Positions 16,929 to 24,774 of a DNA stretch of 64,000 bases are shown in pieces. Source of the DNA: UBA6927 sp022447855 (GTDB taxonomy: Bacteria > Chloroflexota > Dehalococcoidia > Lucifugimonadales > UBA6927); assembly GCA_022447855.1 (NCBI GenBank), contig JAKUTX010000003.1:1-64000 (forward strand), given 5' to 3'. Every line of letters starts with the position of its first letter. The first letter of the stretch is position 1. Below the pieces are notes generated by a model that was given only the letters and a program-made list of their open reading frames with translations, did not search any database and was not told where the DNA came from. Position numbers and translations under genes: made by a program.

Positions 16929-17840
16929 CTATGCACCTTTAGCATTCATCGCAATTGAATATAACGAAGTACTTGCAGTAATAAAAAGGGTCTCACGATT
17001 TTTCCCGCCAAAAGCACAGTTTGCAGTCCTTTCAGGGACCAAAATCTTTCCCAGCATTACTCCACTAGGAGTGAAAACCTGGATACCATCTGATGCACTT
17101 GTAAAAACATTTCCATCAGTGTCAACTCTGAAACCGTCTGGAACACCTGGCGAAATTTCAGCAAAAACCCGACCTTTGTTTATCGATTCTCCATCCTCAG
17201 AAACATTGAAAACACGAATATTCTTTGGATTCCCGCTATCCGCAATGTATAAAAGTTTTTCATCAGGTGAAAAAGCAATTCCATTTGGTTTATCAAAGTC
17301 ATCAGAAATGAGTGTTAATTTATCAACTATCGGGTCATAACGAAAGACAAAGTTTCCTTCTAATTCACTATCACTCTTGTGTCCCTCTTTGTCTGACAAT
17401 ATCCCGTATGGAGGATCAGTAAACCAAATTGATCCATCTGATTTCACTACTAAATCATTTGGGGAATTTAATTTCTTTCCATTAAAATTGTCAACAATCG
17501 TAACAACTTCACCATTTTTGTTGGTTCTAGAAATTCGACGATTCCCATGTTCACAAGTTAATAATTGTCCTTGTAAATCCAAAAAGTTGCCATTTGAATA
17601 TCCGCTAGGAGATCGAAAAATTTCGACTCCAGCCTTAGGTGTCCAACTAAGCATCCGATCATTAGGAATATCACTCCATACCACCATATTCCTATTTTTA
17701 ATAAACACAGGCCCTTCAGACCATTCCGCACCCGAATATAGAATCATTAATTGCGAATTATCATTGATCATTAATTTAAAATTTGATTCAAATATTTCGA
17801 ATTTCGGTTCACTCTTTTGCACAAATTTTCCCATTTCCAT
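16929..17840 (-). CDS. SMP-30/gluconolactonase family protein
   Basis: A 303-aa six-bladed beta-propeller lactonase of the SMP-30/gluconolactonase/LRE family, which hydrolyses sugar lactones using a divalent metal. Visible signature pieces are GAEWSEGPVF with the metal-ligand Glu, LNSPNDLVV with the ligand Asn, PNGIAFSPDEKLLYIADS and VPDGFRVDTDGNVF with the ligand Asp. No signal peptide, so probably cytoplasmic. The ATG at 17840 has AAGGGGA at good spacing; the ATG six nt upstream would be too close to it. Sugar-acid genes at 19-21 kb make a lactone-to-sugar-acid role plausible. Substrate unknown. Confidence 0.88.
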   Translation of the reverse strand: MEMGKFVQKSEPKFEIFESNFKLMINDNSQLMILYSGAEWSEGPVFIKNRNMVVWSDIPNDRMLSWTPKAGVEIFRSPSGYSNGNFLDLQGQLLTCEHGNRRISRTNKNGEVVTIVDNFNGKKLNSPNDLVVKSDGSIWFTDPPYGILSDKEGHKSDSELEGNFVFRYDPIVDKLTLISDDFDKPNGIAFSPDEKLLYIADSGNPKNIRVFNVSEDGESINKGRVFAEISPGVPDGFRVDTDGNVFTSASDGIQVFTPSGVMLGKILVPERTANCAFGGKNRETLFITASTSLYSIAMNAKGA

Positions 17841-17939
17841 GCTCATTCCCCTTGAGAAATTAAAATCGTCGTGAAACTAATATTTCAAGGTTAGCATATA
17901 ATTTAATTATTGTTCCAAAAATCGTTCGAGGGAGAAACT

Positions 17940-18197
17940 ATGGATACCACACAAAAAGGATTCGAAATAAAATCCCAATCTGACCTTACTACAATTAAAT
18001 TAGGCGGATCTCACCAGCATTGTATTCTATACATAGTTCACGGATCAGATGGTAATTGGGTTGTAAATCAAAATGAAATACTCGGGCACAGTCTTGCAGG
18101 TCTTATGAAAGACATTGTAGGGCTAGATGATCCCAGAATCCAAAAAGCCCTAGACAAATGGGGAATCCGATACAGATCGTTACCTATAGAATCCTAA
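17940..18197 (+). CDS. Hypothetical protein, 85 aa
   Basis: A small soluble protein with no family I recognise. It has a central strand-rich stretch (HQHCILYIVHGSDGNWVV) and a C-terminal helical part (GHSLAGLMKDIVGLDDPRIQ). A good ribosome site (GAGGGAGA, 17928-17935) sits just before the ATG at 17940; the in-frame ATG at 17910 has none. It is divergent from the SMP-30 gene and convergent with gpmA, with only 3 nt between stop codons. Codon use is like its neighbours, so it appears to be a native gene. Confidence 0.55.
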   Translation: MDTTQKGFEIKSQSDLTTIKLGGSHQHCILYIVHGSDGNWVVNQNEILGHSLAGLMKDIVGLDDPRIQKALDKWGIRYRSLPIES

Positions 18198-18200
18198 AAT

Positions 18201-18896
18201 TCAATTCCCCAAAAACCTTCGCCCTGTAAAAACCATATCATTAGAAAATTCATAGACTATAGGTATTCCTGTCGGTATCTCTAATCGAACAATTTCCTGC
18301 TCAGAAATATCTTCCAAATGTTTCATCAATCCTCTAATAGTATTCCCATGAGCAGAAATAATAATTCTATGCCCCTGCTGAACTTTGAATTTAATTTCTT
18401 CATTCCAATACGGGATAACTCTGTCCATAGTATCTTGCAAAGATTCACTAATTGGAGATCTAAATGATTGCTTGATACTTCTGTATTTCAAATCATGGAA
18501 AGGGTGCCTAATATCATCAAAATCCATCTTTGGTGGCTGCGTAATTAAACTTCGTCTCCACTCTAAAACCTGTTCAGAACCATATTTTTCTTCTGTCTCA
18601 GCTTTATCCAGGCCTGTTAGTGATCCATAATGTCTCTCATTCAATTGCCAAGACAAATGAACAGGCAACCACATTAAATCCATTTCATCAAGAACCACCC
18701 ACAATGTTCTAATAGCTCTTTTTAAAACAGACGTATAAGCTAAATCAAATGTAAATTCATTATCTAATAATGCCCTCGCAGCAACCTTAGCCTCAACCTT
18801 CCCCTTTGAACTCAAATCTACGTCCTGCCATCCAGTAAACCTGTTTTCAGCATTCCAAAGACTTTGACCATGTCTAATCAGAACTAATGTATACAA
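18201..18896 (-). CDS. gpmA: 2,3-bisphosphoglycerate-dependent phosphoglycerate mutase
   Basis: Interconverts 3- and 2-phosphoglycerate in glycolysis and gluconeogenesis. LIRHGQS carries the phosphorylated His9; FTGWQDVDLSSKG is the usual second block, LNERHYGSLTGLDKAE carries the catalytic Glu, and ISAHGNTIRGLMKHLE carries the second His. The length of 231 aa is typical of GpmA. Translation starts at TTG (18896) with GAGG seven nt upstream. It stands alone; no other glycolytic gene is adjacent. Confidence 0.95.
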   Translation of the reverse strand: MYTLVLIRHGQSLWNAENRFTGWQDVDLSSKGKVEAKVAARALLDNEFTFDLAYTSVLKRAIRTLWVVLDEMDLMWLPVHLSWQLNERHYGSLTGLDKAETEEKYGSEQVLEWRRSLITQPPKMDFDDIRHPFHDLKYRSIKQSFRSPISESLQDTMDRVIPYWNEEIKFKVQQGHRIIISAHGNTIRGLMKHLEDISEQEIVRLEIPTGIPIVYEFSNDMVFTGRRFLGN

Positions 18897-18983
18897 GGTA
18901 ACACCTCAAATAAGAAGAGATTATCATTCGGGTTAAATCATGAAAAGATTTTCAAATGTTTTTCTAGGATATCACGATTTCAC

Positions 18984-19012
18984 TTGACCATGGATCAAAT
19001 AGAACTGATAAT
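18984..19012 (+). promoter_or_regulatory. Promoter for the sugar-acid/ABC ATPase operon
   Basis: TTGACC (18984-18989), 17 bp, GATAAT (19007-19012). The predicted start near 19019 leaves a leader of about 24 nt to the ATG at 19043, with AAGGAG placed correctly. Confidence 0.6.
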
Positions 19013-19042
19013 ATGCTCAATTGATTCTAAGGAGTTTTAGTT

Positions 19043-19930
19043 ATGGACATAGGTTTTATTGGATTAGGAATAATGGGGAAACCCATGGTGCGAAACCTAA
19101 TAAAAGACGGACATTCTCTTACAGTTTTTGACGTCGTCGCAACCAGTGTAGAAGAAATGGTTGGTGATGGAGCCAAAGCAGCTTCATCTTCAAAAGAAAT
19201 TGCAGAAAATAATTCGCTTGTTATCACCATGGTTCCAGATTCTGCCGATTCTGAAGCAGCTATTATGGGCCCAGGAGGAGTACTGGAAGGTGCCTCTAGT
19301 GGATCAGCTGTAATTGATATGAGCTCCATAGCACCAGGCTCATCACAAAAGATTGCTAAAGCATGTGAAGCTGCTGGAGTTTCTTTCCTTGACGCGCCAG
19401 TCAGTGGTGGAGAACCTGGAGCAATTTCTGGCAACTTGGCAATAATGGTTGGTGGGAAAAAAGAAACTTTCGACAAATATTTTGGTGTTCTAGAATCCAT
19501 GGGAGGAAGTATTGTTTTATGCGGTGATTATGGTGCAGGAAACACTACGAAACTCGCAAACCAAATTATCGTTGCAATAAATATTGAAGCCGTTGCAGAG
19601 GCGCTTACGCTAGCAAAAAAAGCTGGCTTAAATCCACAAACTGTTTTGGAAGCAATACAAGGAGGCTTGGCAGGAAGTACTGTTTTGAATGCCAAAGGAC
19701 CTATGATGATATCAGGTGATTTCACCCCAGGTTTCAGGATTCGCCTACATCAAAAAGATTTGAGAAATGCTCTACTTACTGGAGATGAATTAGGAGTCCC
19801 TCTTCCAGTTACCGGACTTTTACAAGGAATGATTGGCACTTTAATGAATAATGGAAATGCCGACTCTGATCATTCTGCATTAGCAACTATTATTGAAAAC
19901 ATGGCTCAATCAAAAATTTCGGACGGATAA
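19043..19930 (+). CDS. 3-hydroxyisobutyrate dehydrogenase family; likely tartronate-semialdehyde reductase
   Basis: An NAD(P)-dependent beta-hydroxyacid dehydrogenase of 295 aa. The N-terminal Rossmann fold begins IGFIGLGIMGKPM (GxGxxG), the substrate-binding DAPVSGGEPGA follows near residue 115, and the catalytic Lys lies in GNTTKLANQ near residue 171. Members reduce tartronate semialdehyde to glycerate, or oxidise 3-hydroxyisobutyrate, or reduce other short semialdehydes. The next gene is a KDG-kinase-like sugar kinase, which favours the sugar-acid role (GarR-like), but the substrate cannot be read from sequence. It is the first gene of a run of four on the plus strand. Confidence 0.85.
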   Translation: MDIGFIGLGIMGKPMVRNLIKDGHSLTVFDVVATSVEEMVGDGAKAASSSKEIAENNSLVITMVPDSADSEAAIMGPGGVLEGASSGSAVIDMSSIAPGSSQKIAKACEAAGVSFLDAPVSGGEPGAISGNLAIMVGGKKETFDKYFGVLESMGGSIVLCGDYGAGNTTKLANQIIVAINIEAVAEALTLAKKAGLNPQTVLEAIQGGLAGSTVLNAKGPMMISGDFTPGFRIRLHQKDLRNALLTGDELGVPLPVTGLLQGMIGTLMNNGNADSDHSALATIIENMAQSKISDG

Positions 19931-19996
19931 AAACCCGTATTCAGAATTTTACTTAGACAATTACTTGTTGTCTCAAACTAAATATTTGGAGAAAAG

Positions 19997-20938
19997 ATGC
20001 CAGATTTCATAAGCATCGGGGAATGCATGATCGAATTCTTCGCAGAGGAACCAATAGGAGAAGCTGAATCATTCACGCGTTCTCTTGCTGGAGACTCTTT
20101 GAATATTTTAGTTGCAGCTCAAAGAATGGGGACAAGTACTGGATATATTACTCGTTTAGGTAATGATCCTTTCACTGACTATCTCTTAAAAGTATGGACT
20201 TCTGAAGGAATAAACACAGAAAACGTTACTATTGGCGAAGGATTCAATGCGGTACATTTTGTAGTTGAACTACCTGGTGGTGATAGGGATTTCGTTTATT
20301 ACAGAAAAGGGAGCGAACCCAGCAAAATTAAACCATCCGATTTAAAACCTTCATATATACAAAAAGCCAAGCTCTTTCATTTTAGCGGAATATCTCAGGC
20401 AATCTCAATTTCTTCGCATCAAACTGTAAAACATGCAATTGAAATAGCTTCCGATGCAAAATTGCAAATCTCATATGATCCGAATTACAGAGCTCAATTA
20501 TGGTCTGCTGAAGATGCAAAAAAAGCCATGATGGATGTGATTGAAAAAGTTGATTTTTTCTTGCCAAGTAATCCAACTGACTGTCAAATTCTATTCGGCA
20601 CCGATGACCCTTATGAAGTTGTAAAAGCCTCAAGCAATTTGGGAGTTCCAAATACCATAGTTACATGTGGTGAAGATGGAGCAATAATTTCAGTCAATGG
20701 GGAAACTTTTCATCAGCCAGCATACAAACCTGAATTGGCAATAAGTACTACTGGCGCAGGAGATGCATTCAGCGGAGCATTTTTAAGTGCTTATCTCAAA
20801 GGAATGTCCTCAAAAGATTCCGCAAAAATCGCTTCAATTGCAAGTGGACTAAAAGTAAGAGGCAGAGGCGCATTAACCACTATGCCCTCCAAGGAAGATG
20901 TAATGAATATTTTCCAAGAAACTGATTTTGATGCCTAA
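19997..20938 (+). CDS. PfkB-family sugar kinase, 2-keto-3-deoxygluconate kinase-like
   Basis: A ribokinase/PfkB-type kinase of 313 aa. It opens with FISIGECMIEFF, a hallmark of KDG kinases, and has a SLAGDSLNILVAAQRMG block where family members bind the sugar. The C-terminal PfkB signature STTGAGDAFSGAFLSAY holds the catalytic Asp. It would phosphorylate 2-keto-3-deoxygluconate or a related keto-sugar acid for cleavage to pyruvate and glyceraldehyde 3-phosphate; the matching aldolase (KdgA) is not nearby. GGAG precedes the ATG. It overlaps the next gene by 8 nt (ATGCCTAA), implying translational coupling. Confidence 0.82.
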   Translation: MPDFISIGECMIEFFAEEPIGEAESFTRSLAGDSLNILVAAQRMGTSTGYITRLGNDPFTDYLLKVWTSEGINTENVTIGEGFNAVHFVVELPGGDRDFVYYRKGSEPSKIKPSDLKPSYIQKAKLFHFSGISQAISISSHQTVKHAIEIASDAKLQISYDPNYRAQLWSAEDAKKAMMDVIEKVDFFLPSNPTDCQILFGTDDPYEVVKASSNLGVPNTIVTCGEDGAIISVNGETFHQPAYKPELAISTTGAGDAFSGAFLSAYLKGMSSKDSAKIASIASGLKVRGRGALTTMPSKEDVMNIFQETDFDA

Positions 20939-21959
20939 AATTTCAGATCCACGTACACTTTTAGAAGTAACAAACCTACACGTGGAATTCAACACGGAAA
21001 ATGGAAAGGTTCGTGCGGTAGATGGAATCAATTTCACACTAAATGAAGGGGAAATATTAGGCATTGTTGGAGAAAGTGGTTGTGGTAAAAGCACCACAGC
21101 ACATTCAATTCTGAATCTTATTGCTCCTGAAGACGGGAAAATTACTAATGGAGAAATAATCTTCAATTCTCAAAATTTGTTACAACTTTCTCAAAAAGAA
21201 ATTCGCAAAATTCGAGGGAATGGTATTTCAATGATTTTCCAAGAACCCAACACTTCTTTAAACCCAGTAATATCTATAGGCCAACAAATTTCCGAAACAA
21301 TCGAACTACATTTAAATCTTGCTAAAAGTCAAGCTAGAAATCACGCAATTAAAATGCTTGAACAAGTAGGAATACCAGATGCCAAATCATCGATGAATTT
21401 ATATCCTCATCAATTGAGTGGTGGTATGCAGCAACGAGTAATGATTGCAATTGCAATGTCATGCTCTCCTCAATTACTAATTGCTGACGAACCAACTACA
21501 GCTCTTGATGTAACTATCCAGGCTCAAATTTTGGACTTAATGCAAGATTTAGTCACAAACTTTCATACTTCTTTAATCTTGATCACACATGATTTAGGTG
21601 TCATTGCTCGTTACACACACAAAGTTGCAGTAATGTATGCCGGCAAAATCATCGAAATAGGATCAACAGAAGATGTATTCCTAAAGTCAATACATCCTTA
21701 TACATTAGGATTGATCAATTCAATTCCTCGTCTCGACACAACTCAAAAAGAACTCCTTACTCCAATTGATGGATATCCTCCTGACTTGATTGAAATCTCC
21801 AAAGGTTGTAGATTCTCTAATAGATGCAAGTTCGCATATGAAAAATGTTACACTGATGAACCGTTAATGAAAAAAAAGGTTGATTCTGACGGATTCCACC
21901 AAGCCTCCTGCTGGAGGTCAGAAGAACTAGAAATATTATCATCCGTTTCAAAAAAATAA
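20931..21959 (+). CDS. oppD: Oligopeptide/dipeptide ABC transporter ATPase, OppD/DppD type
   Basis: An ATP-binding subunit (342 aa) of an Opp/Dpp-type importer. Walker A is GESGCGKST, the Q loop IFQEPNTSLNP, the ABC signature LSGGMQQRVMIA and Walker B LLIADEPTTALD, followed by the family tail with cysteines (GCRFSNRCKFAYEKC) and the oligo_HPY region. I use the ATG at 20931, not the TTG three nt earlier. It is followed after 3 nt by its OppF-type partner. No permease or substrate-binding protein is encoded here, so the pair must serve a membrane part encoded elsewhere. The substrate could be peptides, opines, nickel or sugars. Confidence 0.92.
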   Translation: MPKISDPRTLLEVTNLHVEFNTENGKVRAVDGINFTLNEGEILGIVGESGCGKSTTAHSILNLIAPEDGKITNGEIIFNSQNLLQLSQKEIRKIRGNGISMIFQEPNTSLNPVISIGQQISETIELHLNLAKSQARNHAIKMLEQVGIPDAKSSMNLYPHQLSGGMQQRVMIAIAMSCSPQLLIADEPTTALDVTIQAQILDLMQDLVTNFHTSLILITHDLGVIARYTHKVAVMYAGKIIEIGSTEDVFLKSIHPYTLGLINSIPRLDTTQKELLTPIDGYPPDLIEISKGCRFSNRCKFAYEKCYTDEPLMKKKVDSDGFHQASCWRSEELEILSSVSKK

Positions 21960-21962
21960 CTT

Positions 21963-22952
21963 ATGCAGACTAAAACTTCTAAGAACATAGTTGAGTTAAA
22001 GAACCTTAAAATGCACTTCCCAATCAAATCGGGAGGCATTTTTAGGAAATCAGTTTCTTCCGTAAAAGCGATTGATGGTATTGACTTAAATCTTGCATAT
22101 GGAGAAACACTAGGGCTTGTAGGAGAAAGTGGTAGCGGGAAGACAACAACAGGCAAATGCATTTTAAGACTTTATGAACCTACTTATGGAGACATATTGT
22201 TTGAAGGCTCAAATGTCGGCACCATGAAACAGAACGATTTGCGCTCAATGCGGCAAAAAGTTCAGTTTATTTTTCAAGATCCATACAGCTCTTTAAATCC
22301 CCGAATGACTTGTGAAGACATCATTGGAGAACCTCTAAAAGTCCATAACCTAACTTCATCAAAATCAGAATACCGCAGCAGAGTATCAGATCTTTTAATG
22401 ATGGTAGGTCTTAACCCTTTCATGGCAGACAGATACCCACACGAATTAAGTGGTGGGCAACGACAACGAATCGGAATCGCCAGAGCACTGGCAGTTGAAC
22501 CAAAATTAATAATATGTGATGAACCTGTTTCCGCTTTAGATGTCTCTATTCAAGCACAAATTATCAATCTGCTAAAATCATTACAATCTAAACTAAATTT
22601 AACTTTCTTATTCATAGCTCACGACCTTGCGGTGGTAAAAAACATATGTGATAGAATCGCGGTTATGTATTTGGGCCATATAGTTGAGATAGCTACCAAT
22701 GAAGAATTATATTCAAACCCGTTACATCCTTACACAAAAGCACTGCTTTCAGCGGTGCCCATTCCTGATCCTATTGCAGAAGCAAAGAGAGAGAGAATCC
22801 CCCTGATTGGTGAAATTCCAAGTCCGGTAAATCCACCCAGAGGATGCACTTTTCACACAAGATGTCCAATCGCCATCAAGAAATGCCGCGAGCTTCCCCC
22901 AGAATTATTAGAAGTATCGAAAAATCACTGGGTCTCCTGTATTCGGGTCTAA
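21963..22952 (+). CDS. oppF: Oligopeptide/dipeptide ABC transporter ATPase, OppF/DppF type
   Basis: The second ATPase of the importer, 329 aa. It has the OppF-specific N terminus LKNLKMHFPIKSGGIFRKS, Walker A GESGSGKTT, Q loop IFQDPYSSLNPRMT, signature LSGGQRQRIGIARAL and Walker B LIICDEPVSALD, ending in the Cys-rich oligo_HPY tail (RGCTFHTRCPIAIKKC). No clear ribosome site precedes the ATG, which lies 3 nt after the OppD stop, so coupled translation is likely. The transporter's membrane proteins are absent from the window. Confidence 0.92.
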   Translation: MQTKTSKNIVELKNLKMHFPIKSGGIFRKSVSSVKAIDGIDLNLAYGETLGLVGESGSGKTTTGKCILRLYEPTYGDILFEGSNVGTMKQNDLRSMRQKVQFIFQDPYSSLNPRMTCEDIIGEPLKVHNLTSSKSEYRSRVSDLLMMVGLNPFMADRYPHELSGGQRQRIGIARALAVEPKLIICDEPVSALDVSIQAQIINLLKSLQSKLNLTFLFIAHDLAVVKNICDRIAVMYLGHIVEIATNEELYSNPLHPYTKALLSAVPIPDPIAEAKRERIPLIGEIPSPVNPPRGCTFHTRCPIAIKKCRELPPELLEVSKNHWVSCIRV

Positions 22953-23018
22953 CTTGCCCAAAATATACATAATATATATGTTATAATTACCGCTCTTTCC
23001 ATATCAAATCTCTAAGAA

Positions 23019-24146
23019 TTGAGAATATTGGAGACTCCAATCCTCAACAAAAACACAAATAAAGATCACCCACAATTAGAGGTTATTCAAAAAATATTCC
23101 ATAAGATGAACTTGGACATAGAAAACTCTATGTCTGAGCATGCTACGAAATCTATTTCCATGCGCGGGCGTGAAAATCATGAAACAATCTCTCCTATAAG
23201 GACAGAATTCCAACGAGACCGGGACAGAATTACGCACTCTTTAGCGTTTAGACGACTCAAACACAAAACTCAGGTTTTCTTAGCTCCTATAGGCGATCAT
23301 TATACAACGCGTCTTACTCATACTCTAGAGGTGTCACAAATTTCTAGGACCGTTGCAAGAGCATTAAGATTAAATGAAGACTTAGTAGAAGCAATCGCGC
23401 TAGGGCATGATCTGGGACATACTCCTTTTGGACACACTGGAGAATCCGAATTAAACAACCTAAATCCAAAAGGTTTCCATCATCGTTTGCAAAGTGTCCG
23501 TATAATTGAACTTATAGAAAAAAATGGTAGGGGCTTAAATCTTACATGGGAAGTTAGAAATGGAATCAAACACCATTCAAAACCTAGAGGAGAATTTCTA
23601 TCGAACGACATCCCTAGTAACCTATCCTTGGAAGCTCAAATTGTCAGACTTTGTGATTCAGTTGCTTATTTGAACCACGACTTGTTAGATGCTTTTCGTG
23701 CAGGAGTTTTAAAAACATCTGAAATCCCTCCTGACATTTTTCTTACACTTGGATCATCACATTCTGAAAGAATAAATACTATGGTAATAGACATAGTTAA
23801 ATCATCGGATCTAAACACTTCAAATCAATCTGTTAGACCAAAAATTCAAATGAGCGATGAAATATCGCATTCCTTTTACAAACTTCGAGAATTTATGTTT
23901 GAACAAGTGTACCTTCCACAAGATACTAGTGATGCTGGAAACGCAGCAAAGTCAATAATTAAACTTTTATATCATTTCTTTCAAAACAATCCAAATCAAA
24001 TCCCTGAAAACTATTTGTCCATAAGCAAAAATCCGATCAATGCTATATCTGACTACATTTCGGGGATGACCGACCATTATGCAATTCGAACTGCAGAAAA
24101 AATCGAACCAGGTATTAGCAAACCACTAATATTGCAGGCTGTTTAA
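23019..24146 (+). CDS. dgt: dGTP triphosphohydrolase-like HD-domain protein
   Basis: An HD-domain dNTP triphosphohydrolase that would split dNTPs into nucleoside and triphosphate, controlling dNTP pools. ISPIRTEFQRDRDRITHSLAFRRLKHKTQV is diagnostic of the family; metal ligands are His in RLTHTLEVSQ, the HD pair in ALGHDLGHTPFGHTGE, and Asp in CDSVAYLNHD. Length 375 aa if started at TTG 23019. The start is uncertain: another TTG lies at 23028 and an ATG at 23106, none with a good ribosome site, and a TATAAT box at 22982-22987 limits how far upstream it can be. The stop overlaps the next ATG (TAATG). It heads the dnaG-rpoD run. Confidence 0.88.
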   Translation: MRILETPILNKNTNKDHPQLEVIQKIFHKMNLDIENSMSEHATKSISMRGRENHETISPIRTEFQRDRDRITHSLAFRRLKHKTQVFLAPIGDHYTTRLTHTLEVSQISRTVARALRLNEDLVEAIALGHDLGHTPFGHTGESELNNLNPKGFHHRLQSVRIIELIEKNGRGLNLTWEVRNGIKHHSKPRGEFLSNDIPSNLSLEAQIVRLCDSVAYLNHDLLDAFRAGVLKTSEIPPDIFLTLGSSHSERINTMVIDIVKSSDLNTSNQSVRPKIQMSDEISHSFYKLREFMFEQVYLPQDTSDAGNAAKSIIKLLYHFFQNNPNQIPENYLSISKNPINAISDYISGMTDHYAIRTAEKIEPGISKPLILQAV

Positions 24147-24415
24147 TGACAAAAGATTTAATAAAATCTAGGATCTCCAAAAGGCGAATCGAAAATTTCA
24201 TTCGTAGGATTGAAGAACATTTAGAAGCTCTCCAAAGAGATTCTCACAGCCCAGAGTACAAACCTTGGAAAAATGAGGTAGATACAATTTGGAAACAAAT
24301 TTTCGAAGAAATTTCACTAATGCCGGAACCTTCACAAATGATTATACTTGAATTAATCAGAGAACCATGGACAAACTATATAAGCCATTACAGTATTTCA
24401 GAGAATCAAACATGA
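24146..24415 (+). CDS. Hypothetical helical protein, 89 aa
   Basis: A small, highly charged and mostly helical protein (RISKRRIENFIRRIEEHLEA; EYKPWKNEVDTIWKQIFEEI). I do not recognise it. It is tied into the operon: its start shares one base with the dgt stop, and its stop overlaps the next ATG (ATGA), so it is very likely translated. Its position between a dNTPase and primase hints at DNA or nucleotide metabolism; that is inference from location only. Confidence 0.6.
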   Translation: MTKDLIKSRISKRRIENFIRRIEEHLEALQRDSHSPEYKPWKNEVDTIWKQIFEEISLMPEPSQMIILELIREPWTNYISHYSISENQT

Positions 24416-24759
24416 CCGAAAATCACATTACTCCGAACATCGATCAGGCAAGACAAACCGCGCTTTTAGCCCACAAGATCCTAGTCAAATTCCAAGAGAT
24501 GGGACTTCCAGAAAAATATTGGGATGAATTAGCAAAACTATCTACAGATCTCAGTGATATGATTTCTGCAAAAGAGAGCATTTTATTAAATTTAACTACT
24601 CTCCTAGACTCAAATACAAGCTGGGATACTATCGGAGAAATGCTAGTAGACATTCATTCACACGTTGATCATATTATCTGGCATTCAGAAAATATCCAAA
24701 CACCAATCAAAGATCTAACAAATTTCGCATTTGAACAAAATGAAGAACCTCGTAATTAA
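24412..24759 (+). CDS. Hypothetical helical protein, 115 aa
   Basis: A mostly alpha-helical soluble protein beginning MTENHITPNIDQARQTALLA and ending in an acidic tail EQNEEPRN. No motif recognised. I place the start at the ATG at 24412, which overlaps the previous stop as ATGA; the open frame extends 45 nt further upstream inside the preceding gene. It ends 15 nt before dnaG. The tight packing suggests co-translation with its neighbours. Confidence 0.6.
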   Translation: MTENHITPNIDQARQTALLAHKILVKFQEMGLPEKYWDELAKLSTDLSDMISAKESILLNLTTLLDSNTSWDTIGEMLVDIHSHVDHIIWHSENIQTPIKDLTNFAFEQNEEPRN

Positions 24760-24774
24760 ACAGGGAAACCAATA

